The notes under the pieces were generated by a model. That model worked only from the letters and a program-made list of their open reading frames with translations, ran no database searches and had not been told where the DNA came from. This document shows, one piece after another, positions 25,484 to 33,474 of a stretch of DNA of 64,000 bases. Source of the stretch: Nonomuraea soli (GTDB lineage Bacteria; Actinomycetota; Actinomycetes; Streptosporangiales; Streptosporangiaceae). The stretch's first letter is position 1. Every line of letters starts with the position of its first letter. A program made the position numbers and the translations under genes. Location of the stretch: assembly GCF_013761175.1 (NCBI RefSeq), contig NZ_JACDUR010000009.1, forward strand, positions 434,001-498,000, read 5' to 3'.

Positions 25484-27289
25484 ATGAGATCTGCACTCGC
25501 CTGGGTCATGAGCGTGCTCTGCCTCACGATCCTGTTACCCCCGGCAGCCGCCAACGCGGACAACCCGATCGTTCAGACGATCTACACCGCCGACCCCGCG
25601 CCGCTCGTGCACAACGGCCGCCTCTACCTCTACACCGGCCACGACGAGGACGGCTCCACGTATTTCACGATGCGCGACTGGCGCGTCTACTCCACGACCG
25701 ACATGGCCAACTGGACCGATCACGGCTCGCCCATGAGCCTGGCCACCTTCGCCTGGGCCGACGCCAACGCCTGGGCCGGTCACGTCGCCTATCGCAACGG
25801 CAGGTTCTACTGGTACGTCCCGGTGCGCAACCGGTCGACCGGCGGCATGGCGATCGGCGTCGGGGTCGGCGACAGCCCGACCGGGCCGTTCCGCGACGCG
25901 CTGGGCCGCCCGCTGGTGGAGAACAACGAGATCGACCCCAACGTCCTCATCGACGACTCCGGCCAGGCCTATCTGTACTGGGGCAATCCGCGCCTAGCCT
26001 ACGTGCGGCTGAACAGCGACATGATCTCCTACTCGGGCGCCGTCACCTACATCCCGCTGACCACGGCGGGGTACGGCACGCGTACCGGCAACCCCAGCCG
26101 TCCCACGCTCTACGAGGAAGGGCCCTGGGTCTTCAAGCGCAACGGCCAGTACTACAACGTGTTCGCCGCGGAATGCTGCTCGGAGTTCATCGGCTACTCG
26201 ACGGCGCCGAGCCCCACCGGGCCGTGGACCTACCGAGGAACCGTCATGCCCCGGCAGGGCGGCAGCTTCACCAACCACGCCGGGATCGTCGACTACGCCG
26301 GAGGGTCGTACTTCTTCTACCACAACGGCGCCCTGCCGGGCGGCGGCGGTTACACCAGGTCGGTGGCGGTGGAGAAGTTCGCCTACAACGCCGACGGCAC
26401 CATCCCGACGATCAACATGACCACCGCCGGGCCGCCCCAGGTCGGCACCCTCGACCCCTTCGTCCGGCAGGAGGCCGAGACGATCGCCTGGTCGTCGGGG
26501 GTGGAGACCGAGCCGTCCGGCGAAGGCGGCATGAACGTCGGCTTCATCGAGAACGGCGACCACATCAAGGTCAAGGGCGTCGCGTTCGGCAACGGCGCCT
26601 CCTCCTTCACCGCCCGCGTGGCCTCGGGCACCACCGGAGGCCGGATCGAGCTGCGCCTCGGCAGCGCCACCGGCACCCTCGTGGGCACCTGCGCCGTCAA
26701 CGGCACCGGCGGCTGGCAGAACTGGACCACGGTCACTTGCCCGGTGTCGGGCGCGAGCGGCACCCGTGACCTGTACCTGCGTTTCGCGGGCGGCGCCGGC
26801 TACCTGCTCAACCTCAACTGGTGGCAGTTCACCCCGTCCGGTGGCGGCGGCGGGAACCTGCTGACCAACGGCACCATGGAGGACGGCACGACCGGCTGGA
26901 CCAGCTCCGGCGGCACCCTGTCGTCCGCGACCGACGTGGCCCACGCGGGCAGCCGGTCGCTGCTCACCTCCGGCCGCACGTCCGCCTGGCAGGGGCCGCA
27001 CCAGAACGTCACGAACCGGCTCACCAACGGCAAGACCTACACCACCAGCGTCTGGGTGCGCTCGCAGAGCGGCACTCCCAGCGCGAAGGCGACCCTGACC
27101 CTCACCGCGAACGGCACCACGAGCTACCTCCAGCTCACCCCCGCGCAGACGGTCACCGCCACCGGCTGGACCCAGCTCACCGGCACCGCGACCGTCTCCT
27201 GGACCGGCACGCTGACCAGCGCCTCCTTCTACGTCGAGACGGCCACCGGCACCGACGGCCTCTACATCGACGACGCCTCCTTCCAATGA
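25484..27289 (+). CDS. Secreted GH43-CBM6 glycosidase with C-terminal carbohydrate-binding domain
   Basis: 601 residues from ATG 25484 (GAAAGGA upstream). Signal peptide ends PPAAANA. GH43 domain (about 25-325): ADPAPLVHNGRLYLYTGHDE (catalytic base region), DPNVLIDDSGQAYLYWG, YEEGPWVFKRNGQYY (acid region). CBM6 follows (about 335-455; QEAETIAWSSGVETEP, then NLNWWQF), then a Gly linker and a CBM4/9- or CBM22-like jelly roll (about 465-600; LLTNGTMEDGTTGWTSSGG). Probable arabinoxylan arabinofuranohydrolase or beta-xylosidase, similar in layout to XynD. Its TGA overlaps an ATG of the next gene. Confidence 0.88.
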   Translation: MRSALAWVMSVLCLTILLPPAAANADNPIVQTIYTADPAPLVHNGRLYLYTGHDEDGSTYFTMRDWRVYSTTDMANWTDHGSPMSLATFAWADANAWAGHVAYRNGRFYWYVPVRNRSTGGMAIGVGVGDSPTGPFRDALGRPLVENNEIDPNVLIDDSGQAYLYWGNPRLAYVRLNSDMISYSGAVTYIPLTTAGYGTRTGNPSRPTLYEEGPWVFKRNGQYYNVFAAECCSEFIGYSTAPSPTGPWTYRGTVMPRQGGSFTNHAGIVDYAGGSYFFYHNGALPGGGGYTRSVAVEKFAYNADGTIPTINMTTAGPPQVGTLDPFVRQEAETIAWSSGVETEPSGEGGMNVGFIENGDHIKVKGVAFGNGASSFTARVASGTTGGRIELRLGSATGTLVGTCAVNGTGGWQNWTTVTCPVSGASGTRDLYLRFAGGAGYLLNLNWWQFTPSGGGGGNLLTNGTMEDGTTGWTSSGGTLSSATDVAHAGSRSLLTSGRTSAWQGPHQNVTNRLTNGKTYTTSVWVRSQSGTPSAKATLTLTANGTTSYLQLTPAQTVTATGWTQLTGTATVSWTGTLTSASFYVETATGTDGLYIDDASFQ

Positions 27290-27306
27290 GCACCGGAGTG
27301 ATGTCC

Positions 27307-28920
27307 ATGCGCAGGAAACGAACCCGAGCACTGCTGGCCACGATGGCCCTGGCGGCGGCGCTCACCCCCGCAGCGCAGGCCCAGGCGCTGGAGAACGGCG
27401 TGGGCCGCACCCCGCCGATGGGCTGGAACACCTGGAACACCTTCGGCTGCAACATCAACGAGACGCTGATCCGCCAGACCGCCGACGCGATGGTGAGCTC
27501 CGGCATGCGCGACCTCGGATACCAGTACGTCGTCGTCGACGACTGCTGGTTCGACCCGAACCGCGACTCCGCCGGCAACCTGCGGGCCAACCCGTCGAGG
27601 TTCCCGAGCGGCATGAAGGCGCTCGGCGACTACCTGCACGCCAGGGGCCTGAAATTCGGCCTCTACCAGGCTCCCCTGGACCGGACCTGCGCGCAGTACT
27701 TCGGCTCCTATCCCGGCGCCACCGGCAGTCTCAACCACGAGGTCCAGGACGCCAGGCAGTTCGCCGCCTGGGGCGTCGACTACCTCAAGTACGACTGGTG
27801 CTCGCCCACCGGCACCATCGACGACCAGGTCCGCACCTTCGCCAAGATGCGCGACGCCCTGGCCGCCACCGGGCGGCCGATCCTCTACAGCATCAATCCC
27901 AACAGCATCCACGAGAAGACCGGCCCGCAGCGCAACTGGGGCGACGTCGCCAACATCTGGCGCACGACCGAGGACATCACCAACGTCTGGAACTCCGGCC
28001 AGGCCAACGGCTACCCGATGGGCATCCAGAACATCGTCAACGTCAACGCGCCCCTGTCGGGCTACGCCAAGCCGGGGCAGTTCAACGACCCCGACATGAT
28101 GGTGGTCGGCCGAGGCGGCATGACGGACACCGAGATGCGCAGCCACTTCGCCCTGTGGGCGATCATGGCCGCGCCGCTGATCGCCGGCAACGACATGCGG
28201 AACATGGACGCCGCGACAGCCACGATCATGAAGAACCAGAACCTGATCGCCATCAACCAGGACCCGCTCGGCCTCCAGGCGACCCAGATCGTCAACGACG
28301 GCACCCGGCGCGTCCTGGCCAAGCGGCTGAACAACGGCGACGTCGCGGTCGCGCTGTTCAACCAGGGTGGCAGCACCACGACGATCAGCACCACCGCCTC
28401 GGCGATCGGCCTGTCGGGCAGCTCCTTCAGCCTGCGCGAGGCCTGGACGAACGCGGTCACCTCGACCACCGGGAGCATCTCGGCGAGCGTGCCGTCCCAT
28501 GGCACGGTCGTGTTCAGGGTCAGCGGCGGGACACCGAACCCCGCGTCCACGATCCGCGGCGTCCAGTCGGGACGGTGCGTCGACGTCACCGGAGCCTCCC
28601 AGACGAACGGCACCAGGGCCGCGCTCTGGGACTGCCACGGGCAGAGCAACCAGCTGTGGACCTCCACGGCCGCCGGTGAGCTGCGCGTCTACGGCAGCAA
28701 GTGCCTCGACGTGAACAACAACGGCACCGCCGACGGCACCAGCGTGATCATCTGGGACTGCAACGGCCAGAACAACCAGAAGTGGCGCTTCAACACCGAC
28801 GGCAGCATCACCGCACTCGGCGCGAACAAGTGCCTGGACGCCGCAGGCACGGCGAACGGGGCCGGCCTGCAGATCTGGTCCTGCAGCGGGGCCGCCAACC
28901 AGCGGTGGGCACGCCCCTGA
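27307..28920 (+). CDS. Secreted GH27-CBM13 glycosidase (alpha-galactosidase or beta-L-arabinopyranosidase)
   Basis: 537 residues from ATG 27307 (GGAG 8 nt upstream); ATG 27286, overlapping the previous stop, is possible. Signal peptide MRRKRTRALLATMALAAALTPAAQA. GH27 motifs: TPPMGWNTWN, VVVDDCW, nucleophile Asp163 in YLKYDWC, acid/base Asp223 in WRTTEDI, and GQFNDPDMM. A C-terminal CBM13 (about 410-537) has NQLW, NQKW and NQRW repeats. In a xylan locus, side-chain galactose or arabinopyranose removal is likely; sequence alone does not settle which. Last gene of the forward block. Confidence 0.9.
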   Translation: MRRKRTRALLATMALAAALTPAAQAQALENGVGRTPPMGWNTWNTFGCNINETLIRQTADAMVSSGMRDLGYQYVVVDDCWFDPNRDSAGNLRANPSRFPSGMKALGDYLHARGLKFGLYQAPLDRTCAQYFGSYPGATGSLNHEVQDARQFAAWGVDYLKYDWCSPTGTIDDQVRTFAKMRDALAATGRPILYSINPNSIHEKTGPQRNWGDVANIWRTTEDITNVWNSGQANGYPMGIQNIVNVNAPLSGYAKPGQFNDPDMMVVGRGGMTDTEMRSHFALWAIMAAPLIAGNDMRNMDAATATIMKNQNLIAINQDPLGLQATQIVNDGTRRVLAKRLNNGDVAVALFNQGGSTTTISTTASAIGLSGSSFSLREAWTNAVTSTTGSISASVPSHGTVVFRVSGGTPNPASTIRGVQSGRCVDVTGASQTNGTRAALWDCHGQSNQLWTSTAAGELRVYGSKCLDVNNNGTADGTSVIIWDCNGQNNQKWRFNTDGSITALGANKCLDAAGTANGAGLQIWSCSGAANQRWARP

Positions 28921-28929
28921 GAAAACGAT

Positions 28930-28962
28930 CCGCGCTGCCGTCCTTCACGGACGGCAGCGCGG
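28930..28962. terminator. Bidirectional terminator between converging blocks
   Basis: Perfect 14-bp stem (28930-28943 with 28949-28962), 5-nt loop, between the GH27 stop and the esterase stop. T-runs follow on both strands (CTGTTT forward; TCGTTTTC reverse). Confidence 0.85.
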
Positions 28963-28969
28963 AGCTGTT

Positions 28970-30268
28970 TCAGACGCGGGTCCAGCGCTGGTTGTTGCCG
29001 CCCCAGCACGAGTAGAGCTGGAGCCGGGCGCCGTTACCGGTGCCGGTGGCGTCCAGGCACAGGCCCGACTGCACGCCGACGATCGTCCCGTCGGCGTTCA
29101 CGCGCCACTTCTGGTTGGCGCCGCCCCAGCACGAGTAGATCTGCACCCTGGCCCCGTTGCCCGTTCCTGCGGCGTCGAGGCACTTGTTGCCGTAGACGCG
29201 CAGTTCCTGCGCCGAGGTGGAGGTCCACTGCTGGTTGGGGTTGGAGTGGCAGTCCCACAGCTGCACCTGCGTGCCGTCGGTCGTGGAGGCGTTCGGCACG
29301 TCCACGCAGCGCCCGGACGCGACACCCCTGATCTGGCCGCCGGGGTTCGGCGCGGACGTCTCCAGGCCGAAGAACCGGATCGCGTGCACGGCCATGCCGG
29401 GGTGCGGCAGGTTGTGCCCCGCCCCGGTGATCGTGTACGCCTCGACCTGGCCGGACCCGTAGACCCTGCGTGTCCAGCCCGACTGCGGGCTGGTGGTCGA
29501 GGTGGGCGTCTGGCTCACCCCGTGCACGTCGGTCCACTGGTCGACCTGCTTCTGCAGCATGCTGAAGTTCAGCACGTCGTCAGCGGTGCCGTGCCAGGTC
29601 ATCAATCTCGGCCGCGCACCGGTGTAGCCCGGGTAGGCGTTGCGGACCAGGTCGCCCCACTGCCGCGCCGTCCGGTCGCCGCACCCGGGCGGGCCGAGGC
29701 AGCCGTACGGCACGCCGGCGAAGGGGGCGCCGGCCTTGAACACGTCGGGATAGGTCGCCAGCAGGTTGACCGTCTCCATCGCGCCGGAGGAGAACCCGGT
29801 GGCGAACACCTTGGCCGGGTCGGCGTTGTGGCGCTGGACGACGTAGTTCACCATCGACACGATCGAGACCGGGTCGCTGCCTCCGCCGTGTCGCAGCGCC
29901 TCGGGCGACCACACGTCGAAGCAGTTCGACAGGCCGTTGGCGCTCTTGTTGGCCTGCGGGTAGATGACGATGAAGCCGTGCCGGTCGGCCAGCGACGCGA
30001 ACTCGGTCTGCCGGTGGAAGTCGACCGCACGGCCGTTGCAGCCGTGCATCGCCACCACGATCCCGGGACGCGAGGCCACCGTGTCGGGCACGTAGAGGTG
30101 CATCTGGATGTTGCCGGGGTTGGCCCCGAAGTCGCCGATCTGGGTCAGCGTGGCCGCTCTCGCCTGGGGCGCGAGGGCCACGAGCCCGGCCAGGACGGTG
30201 ATCAGCACGACGACAACCGTCGAGATCACCGTCCCGGCCCCGATCGGCACCGGCTGGTGCCGTCTCAC
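28970..30268 (-). CDS. Secreted CE1/PHB-depolymerase-type esterase with CBM13 (acetylxylan or feruloyl esterase)
   Basis: 432 residues from GTG 30268, with AGGAGG 7 nt upstream. Signal peptide ends ALAPQARA. The alpha/beta-hydrolase domain (about 40-300) has the oxyanion region VAMHGCNG, nucleophile Ser160 in GFSSG (158-162), an Asp in WHGTADDVLNF and a His in GAGHNLPH. A C-terminal CBM13 (about 310-432) has NQQW, NQKW and NQRW. It probably deacetylates xylan or removes ferulate beside the xylanase. Its Shine-Dalgarno overlaps the xylanase stop codon, so the two are one operon. Confidence 0.88.
   Translation of the reverse strand: MRRHQPVPIGAGTVISTVVVVLITVLAGLVALAPQARAATLTQIGDFGANPGNIQMHLYVPDTVASRPGIVVAMHGCNGRAVDFHRQTEFASLADRHGFIVIYPQANKSANGLSNCFDVWSPEALRHGGGSDPVSIVSMVNYVVQRHNADPAKVFATGFSSGAMETVNLLATYPDVFKAGAPFAGVPYGCLGPPGCGDRTARQWGDLVRNAYPGYTGARPRLMTWHGTADDVLNFSMLQKQVDQWTDVHGVSQTPTSTTSPQSGWTRRVYGSGQVEAYTITGAGHNLPHPGMAVHAIRFFGLETSAPNPGGQIRGVASGRCVDVPNASTTDGTQVQLWDCHSNPNQQWTSTSAQELRVYGNKCLDAAGTGNGARVQIYSCWGGANQKWRVNADGTIVGVQSGLCLDATGTGNGARLQLYSCWGGNNQRWTRV
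28988..29338 (-). repeat. CBM13 module pair 2, esterase copy
   Basis: Closely matches 30304-30660 in the xylanase gene at DNA and protein level, including the shared block NASTTDGTQVQLWDCH. The xylanase copy has 6 extra bases. Confidence 0.9.
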
Positions 30269-30279
30269 GATGCCGCCTC

Positions 30280-31749
30280 CTAGCCTCGGTTCCAGGTCCA
30301 CTTCTGGTTGTTGCCGCCCCAGCACGAGTAGAGCTGGAGCAGGGTTCCGTTGCCGGTGCCGTTGCCGACGGCGTCGAGGCACAGACCCGACTGCACGTTG
30401 GCGATGGAGCCGTCGGCGTTCACGCGCCACTTCTGGTTGTCGCCGCCCCAGCAGGAGTAGATCTGCACCCGGGCGCCGTTGGCGGTGCCGCCGGCGTCGA
30501 GGCACTTGTTGCCGTAGACGCGGATCTCCTGCGCCGAGGTGGAGGACCACTGCTGGTTGGGGTTGGTGTGGCAGTCCCACAGCTGGACCTGCGTGCCGTC
30601 GGTCGTGGAGGCGTTCGGCACGTCGATGCACCGGTTGGAGGCCACGCCACGGATCTGGCCCGCGTCACCGGGGTTCTGCGTGGTCGTCGGCGAGGACGTC
30701 GGGTTGGGGCCGGCGTTGTTGAGGGCGTTCAGGACCGAGGTGTAGGCGGCCTTCTTGTTCCCGTTGCCGTCGAAGAGCAGCGCGCTGGCGCCCGAGCCCA
30801 GCCACGAGTCGGTGTCACGGACGCCCCACACGGTGACGCCGGTGCATCTGGCCACCGCCAGGCAGTCGTTGACCACGTTGGCGTAGGTGGTCGCCGAGCC
30901 GCCCTGGATGTCGAGCTCGGTGATCTGCACGTCGACTCCCAGGGCGGCGAAGCTCTGGATGGTCGTGCGGTAGTTGCTGTTGTAGGGGCTGTTGCTGTTG
31001 AAGTGCGACTGCAGGCCGACGCAGTCGATGGGCACGCCGCGCTGCTTGAAGTCGCGGACCATGTTGTAGACGCCCTGCGTCTTGGCCCAGCTCCAGTTGT
31101 CGATGTTGTAGTCGTTGTAGCAGAGCTTGGCCGACGGGTCGGCGGCGCGTGCGGTGCGGAAGGCCACCTCGATCCAGTCGTTGCCGGTCCGCTGGAGGTT
31201 GGAGTCGCGCCGGCCGCCGGAGTTGCCGTCGGCGTAGGCCTCGTTGACGACGTCCCAGGCGTAGATCTTGCCCCGGTAGTGGCCCATCACGCCGTTGATG
31301 TGGTTGATCATCGCCTGGCGCAGGGTGCTGCCGGACAGCGACTGCATCCATCCCGGCTGCTGGGAGTGCCAGGCGAGCGTGTGGCCGCGTACCCGCTTGC
31401 CGTTCTGGACGGCCCAGTTGTAGATCCTGTCGCCGGCGGTGAAGTTGAACTGCCCGCGGTTGGGTTCCGTGGCGTCGATCTTCATCTCGTTCTCGGCGGT
31501 GATCATGTCGAACTCGCGGTTCGCGATCGTGGTGTACGCCTGGTCGCCCAGCTTGCCCGAGGCGATGGCGGTGCCGAAGTAGCGGCCGCTCTGTTGCGCG
31601 GCGGCGGCCAGCGTGGTGGCCGCCGCGTCCGCGGGCAACGACACGACCAGCGCGGTGCCCATGACGCCGAGCGCGCCGACGACACCGGCGATCCTGCGCA
31701 GGACGCCGCTACGTCCGTGCGCGGGGGTGGGTAAGGCCTTCATGCCCAT
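30280..31749 (-). CDS. Secreted GH10 endo-beta-1,4-xylanase with CBM13
   Basis: 489 residues from ATG 31749 (GGAG 6 nt upstream; ATG 31743 is the alternative). Signal peptide ends VVSLPADAAA. GH10 domain (about 45-345): FDMITAENEMKID, acid/base Glu170 in WDVVNEAY, nucleophile Glu278 in ITELDIQ, and TVWGVRDTDSWL. A short Thr/Pro linker precedes the CBM13 (about 365-489). It cleaves the xylan backbone and is the central activity of the locus. The promoter lies about 140 nt upstream with GAAA-T-TTTC palindromes above it. Confidence 0.96.
   Translation of the reverse strand: MGMKALPTPAHGRSGVLRRIAGVVGALGVMGTALVVSLPADAAATTLAAAAQQSGRYFGTAIASGKLGDQAYTTIANREFDMITAENEMKIDATEPNRGQFNFTAGDRIYNWAVQNGKRVRGHTLAWHSQQPGWMQSLSGSTLRQAMINHINGVMGHYRGKIYAWDVVNEAYADGNSGGRRDSNLQRTGNDWIEVAFRTARAADPSAKLCYNDYNIDNWSWAKTQGVYNMVRDFKQRGVPIDCVGLQSHFNSNSPYNSNYRTTIQSFAALGVDVQITELDIQGGSATTYANVVNDCLAVARCTGVTVWGVRDTDSWLGSGASALLFDGNGNKKAAYTSVLNALNNAGPNPTSSPTTTQNPGDAGQIRGVASNRCIDVPNASTTDGTQVQLWDCHTNPNQQWSSTSAQEIRVYGNKCLDAGGTANGARVQIYSCWGGDNQKWRVNADGSIANVQSGLCLDAVGNGTGNGTLLQLYSCWGGNNQKWTWNRG
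30304..30660 (-). repeat. CBM13 module pair 2, xylanase copy
   Basis: Partner of 28988-29338. The adjacent position of the two genes and their shared C-terminal module point to tandem module duplication or gene conversion. Confidence 0.9.
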
Positions 31750-31895
31750 GCCTGACTCCAGACTGAAATGACGGAAGAGGTAACGCGGGGAATCCAGTGA
31801 TCGACGCCGCGCCCCGATCCGGTGCGCACACCACGATGGCGTCCGGCGGCCCTCACCGATCACCACATCAGGCGGGGCCGACCGTCTCGGGGATC

Positions 31896-31924
31896 AGTCT
31901 GGAAACGCGACCGAAACATGTCAA
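31896..31924 (-). promoter_or_regulatory. Promoter of the xylanase-esterase operon
   Basis: On the minus strand TTGACA (31924-31919), 17-nt spacer, CAGACT (31901-31896). Predicted leader of about 140 nt. A GAAATTTTC palindrome sits directly above the -35. The 487-nt gap 31750-32236 holds no credible gene, only this promoter, the palindromes, the LacI-type operator and the tRNA terminator. Confidence 0.6.
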
Positions 31925-31931
31925 CACCTAA

Positions 31932-32008
31932 GCGAAATTTTCGGTGACGCAGACGGCTCATCCCGTGGCCCGGAGCACGGCCGCCGAAAACACCTGTGAA
32001 ATTTTCAC
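31932..32008. promoter_or_regulatory. Two GAAA-T-TTTC palindromes upstream of xylanase
   Basis: GCGAAATTTTCG (31932-31943) and GTGAAATTTTCAC (31996-32008). The second shares 13 bases with the palindrome at 21710-21726. Their spacing from the promoter (about 8 and 72 nt above the -35) fits regulator sites. Confidence 0.6.
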
Positions 32009-32143
32009 CCCCGTCTTCCTGCCCATACGGGCCTGACGGGGGCGCTTACCGGGCCACACCTCTTGACGGCATCCGGCCCGCCGTATTGACTCGCCGTCAT
32101 CACCACGATCCCGACGGTGCCGAAGGAGGACCGGACACCGGAT

Positions 32144-32157
32144 TGTTAGCGCTAACA
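32144..32157. promoter_or_regulatory. LacI-type operator, site 2
   Basis: TGTTAGCGCTAACA, a perfect 14-bp palindrome, about 220 nt above the -35 of the xylanase promoter. It matches site 1 at 13 of 14 positions. No other gene lies in this gap, so the xylanase operon is the probable target. Confidence 0.75.
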
Positions 32158-32192
32158 GCAGGACGGCACCACACGTCCTGAGCCAACGAAAA

Positions 32193-32219
32193 GGAGGCGG
32201 TGTCGTCGACACCGCCTCC
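32193..32219 (-). terminator. Terminator of tRNA-Ala (second copy)
   Basis: Perfect 12-bp stem with a 3-nt loop 18 nt past the tRNA 3' end, followed on the minus strand by TTTTCGTT. Confidence 0.85.
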
Positions 32220-32236
32220 GCACAACCTCACAGGAG

Positions 32237-32309
32237 TGGAGCTATGGGGATTCGAACCCCAGACCTCTTCCATGCCATGGAAGCGCGCTACCAACTGCGC
32301 CATAGCCCC
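32237..32309 (-). tRNA. tRNA-Ala (anticodon GGC)
   Basis: 73 nt: acceptor GGGGCTA/TAGCTCC with G3.U70, anticodon arm CTTCC-ATGGCAT-GGAAG, T-loop GTTCGAATC, discriminator A, no encoded CCA. It lies downstream of the rsfS-phosphatase pair, the usual actinobacterial position for this tRNA. Same anticodon as the copy at 5204-5276 but with different stem sequences. Confidence 0.95.
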
Positions 32310-32374
32310 TGGTCACCGCTTCGAGCCTGCTCGTTGCGGCGCTCGGAGAGCATATCGGCTCCGCGAGGATTCGC

Positions 32375-33001
32375 CTAATCGGCGACCGGGATGTCGTCGC
32401 TGTTGATCGGCTCCGGAAGGGTGCCGGCGTTGTGCTCCAGCAGCCGCCAGCCGCTGCGGCCCTCCTCCAGCACCGACCACGAGCAGTTGCCGAGCCCACC
32501 GACGGCCGACCACAGCTCCTGCGGAAGCCCGAGCATGGCGCAGATGCCCAGCCGCAGCGCCGCGCCGTGGGAGGCGATGACGAGCAGGCCGTCGTCGTCG
32601 AGCTTGGCGGCCCAACGGCGCATCGCCGCGGAGACGCGGGCGGCGACGTCGGCGACGTCCTCACCCTCGGGCGCCTCCCAGGCGATGTACTCCTGCGGCC
32701 AGCGAGAGGCGATCTCCTCGCGGGTCAGGCCCTCCCACAGGCCGCCGCCGCGCTCGCGCAAGTCCTTGTCGACGTGGACGTCGAGGTCGACCAGCCGGGC
32801 CACGGCCAGCGCCGTGTCGTTGGCGCGCCGCAGGTCGGAGGAGACGACCAGGGTGGGACGGAGCGAGGCGAGCAGGGAGCCCGCCCGCGCCGCCTGGGCG
32901 ATGCCCGTCTCGTCGAGCGGGATGTCGGTGTGCCCCTGGAAACGGTGTTCGACGTTCCACAGGGTCTGCCCGTGGCGCAAGCAGACGATTCGCTTGCTCA
33001 A
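32375..33001 (-). CDS. Histidine phosphatase (phosphoglycerate mutase-like)
   Basis: 208 residues. Start TTG 33001 overlaps the rsfS stop (TTGA). Catalytic LRHGQT (8-13), second-phase ERGGGLWEGLT and C-terminal SHGAALR identify the histidine phosphatase superfamily. In this position (after rsfS) actinobacteria carry a conserved member, often annotated as phosphoglycerate mutase or glucosyl-3-phosphoglycerate phosphatase; the exact substrate cannot be read here. Confidence 0.88.
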   Translation of the reverse strand: MSKRIVCLRHGQTLWNVEHRFQGHTDIPLDETGIAQAARAGSLLASLRPTLVVSSDLRRANDTALAVARLVDLDVHVDKDLRERGGGLWEGLTREEIASRWPQEYIAWEAPEGEDVADVAARVSAAMRRWAAKLDDDGLLVIASHGAALRLGICAMLGLPQELWSAVGGLGNCSWSVLEEGRSGWRLLEHNAGTLPEPINSDDIPVAD

Positions 33002-33393
33002 TTACGGCCCCGCTGCTGGTTGACCTGCTGCACGCTCTCGGGCAGCGCGATGGCGGGGCAGTCCTTCCACAGGCGCTCCAGCGCGTAGAAGGTGCGGTCC
33101 TCCTCGTGCTGCACGTGCACGACGATGTCGAGGAAGTCGAGCAGGACCCAGCGGCCCTCACGCTCGCCCTCGCGGCGCACCGGCTTGGCGTCGGCCTCGA
33201 TGCGCAGGCGGTCCTCGATCTCGTCGACGATGGCGCGCACCTGACGGTCGTTGGTGGCGGAGCACAGCAGGAAGGCGTCGGTGATCACGAGCTGTTCACT
33301 GACGTCGTAGGCGAGGATGTCATCGGCCAGCTTGTCCGCCGCGGCCTCGGCGGCGATCTTGACGAGCTGGACGGCTCTGTCGGATGCGGTCAC
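32998..33393 (-). CDS. rsfS: Ribosomal silencing factor RsfS
   Basis: 131 residues from GTG 33393. Core DUF143/Iojap sequence LVITDAFLLCSATNDRQVRAI and GRWVLLDFLDIVVHVQHEEDR. RsfS binds ribosomal protein L14 and blocks subunit joining in slow growth. Coupled to the downstream phosphatase. A TACTAG box about 20 nt upstream may serve as its own promoter, because an ABC exporter separates it from nadD. Confidence 0.93.
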   Translation of the reverse strand: MTASDRAVQLVKIAAEAAADKLADDILAYDVSEQLVITDAFLLCSATNDRQVRAIVDEIEDRLRIEADAKPVRREGEREGRWVLLDFLDIVVHVQHEEDRTFYALERLWKDCPAIALPESVQQVNQQRGRN

Positions 33394-33474
33394 GATGTGG
33401 GTCTGTCCTCCATGGATGACTAGTACCCTTTCAGGTTACCCTTCCCCGGCCGGGGCGCTCACCTGCAATTCCTG

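Noticed and set aside
31958..32212. 84-codon minus-strand frame in the xylanase upstream region
   Set aside because: Its start lies in the tRNA terminator, it crosses the LacI operator and palindromes, and it resembles no family.
21629..32236. Hemicellulose locus as a recent transfer or transposon
   Set aside because: Codon use matches its surroundings and no transposase, integrase or attachment repeats are present; tRNA-Ala at one edge shows no duplicated 3' end at the other.
5204..32309. Two tRNA-Ala(GGC) genes as ends of an integrated element
   Set aside because: Their stems differ at many positions, and the genes between include ordinary chromosomal functions with no integrase.
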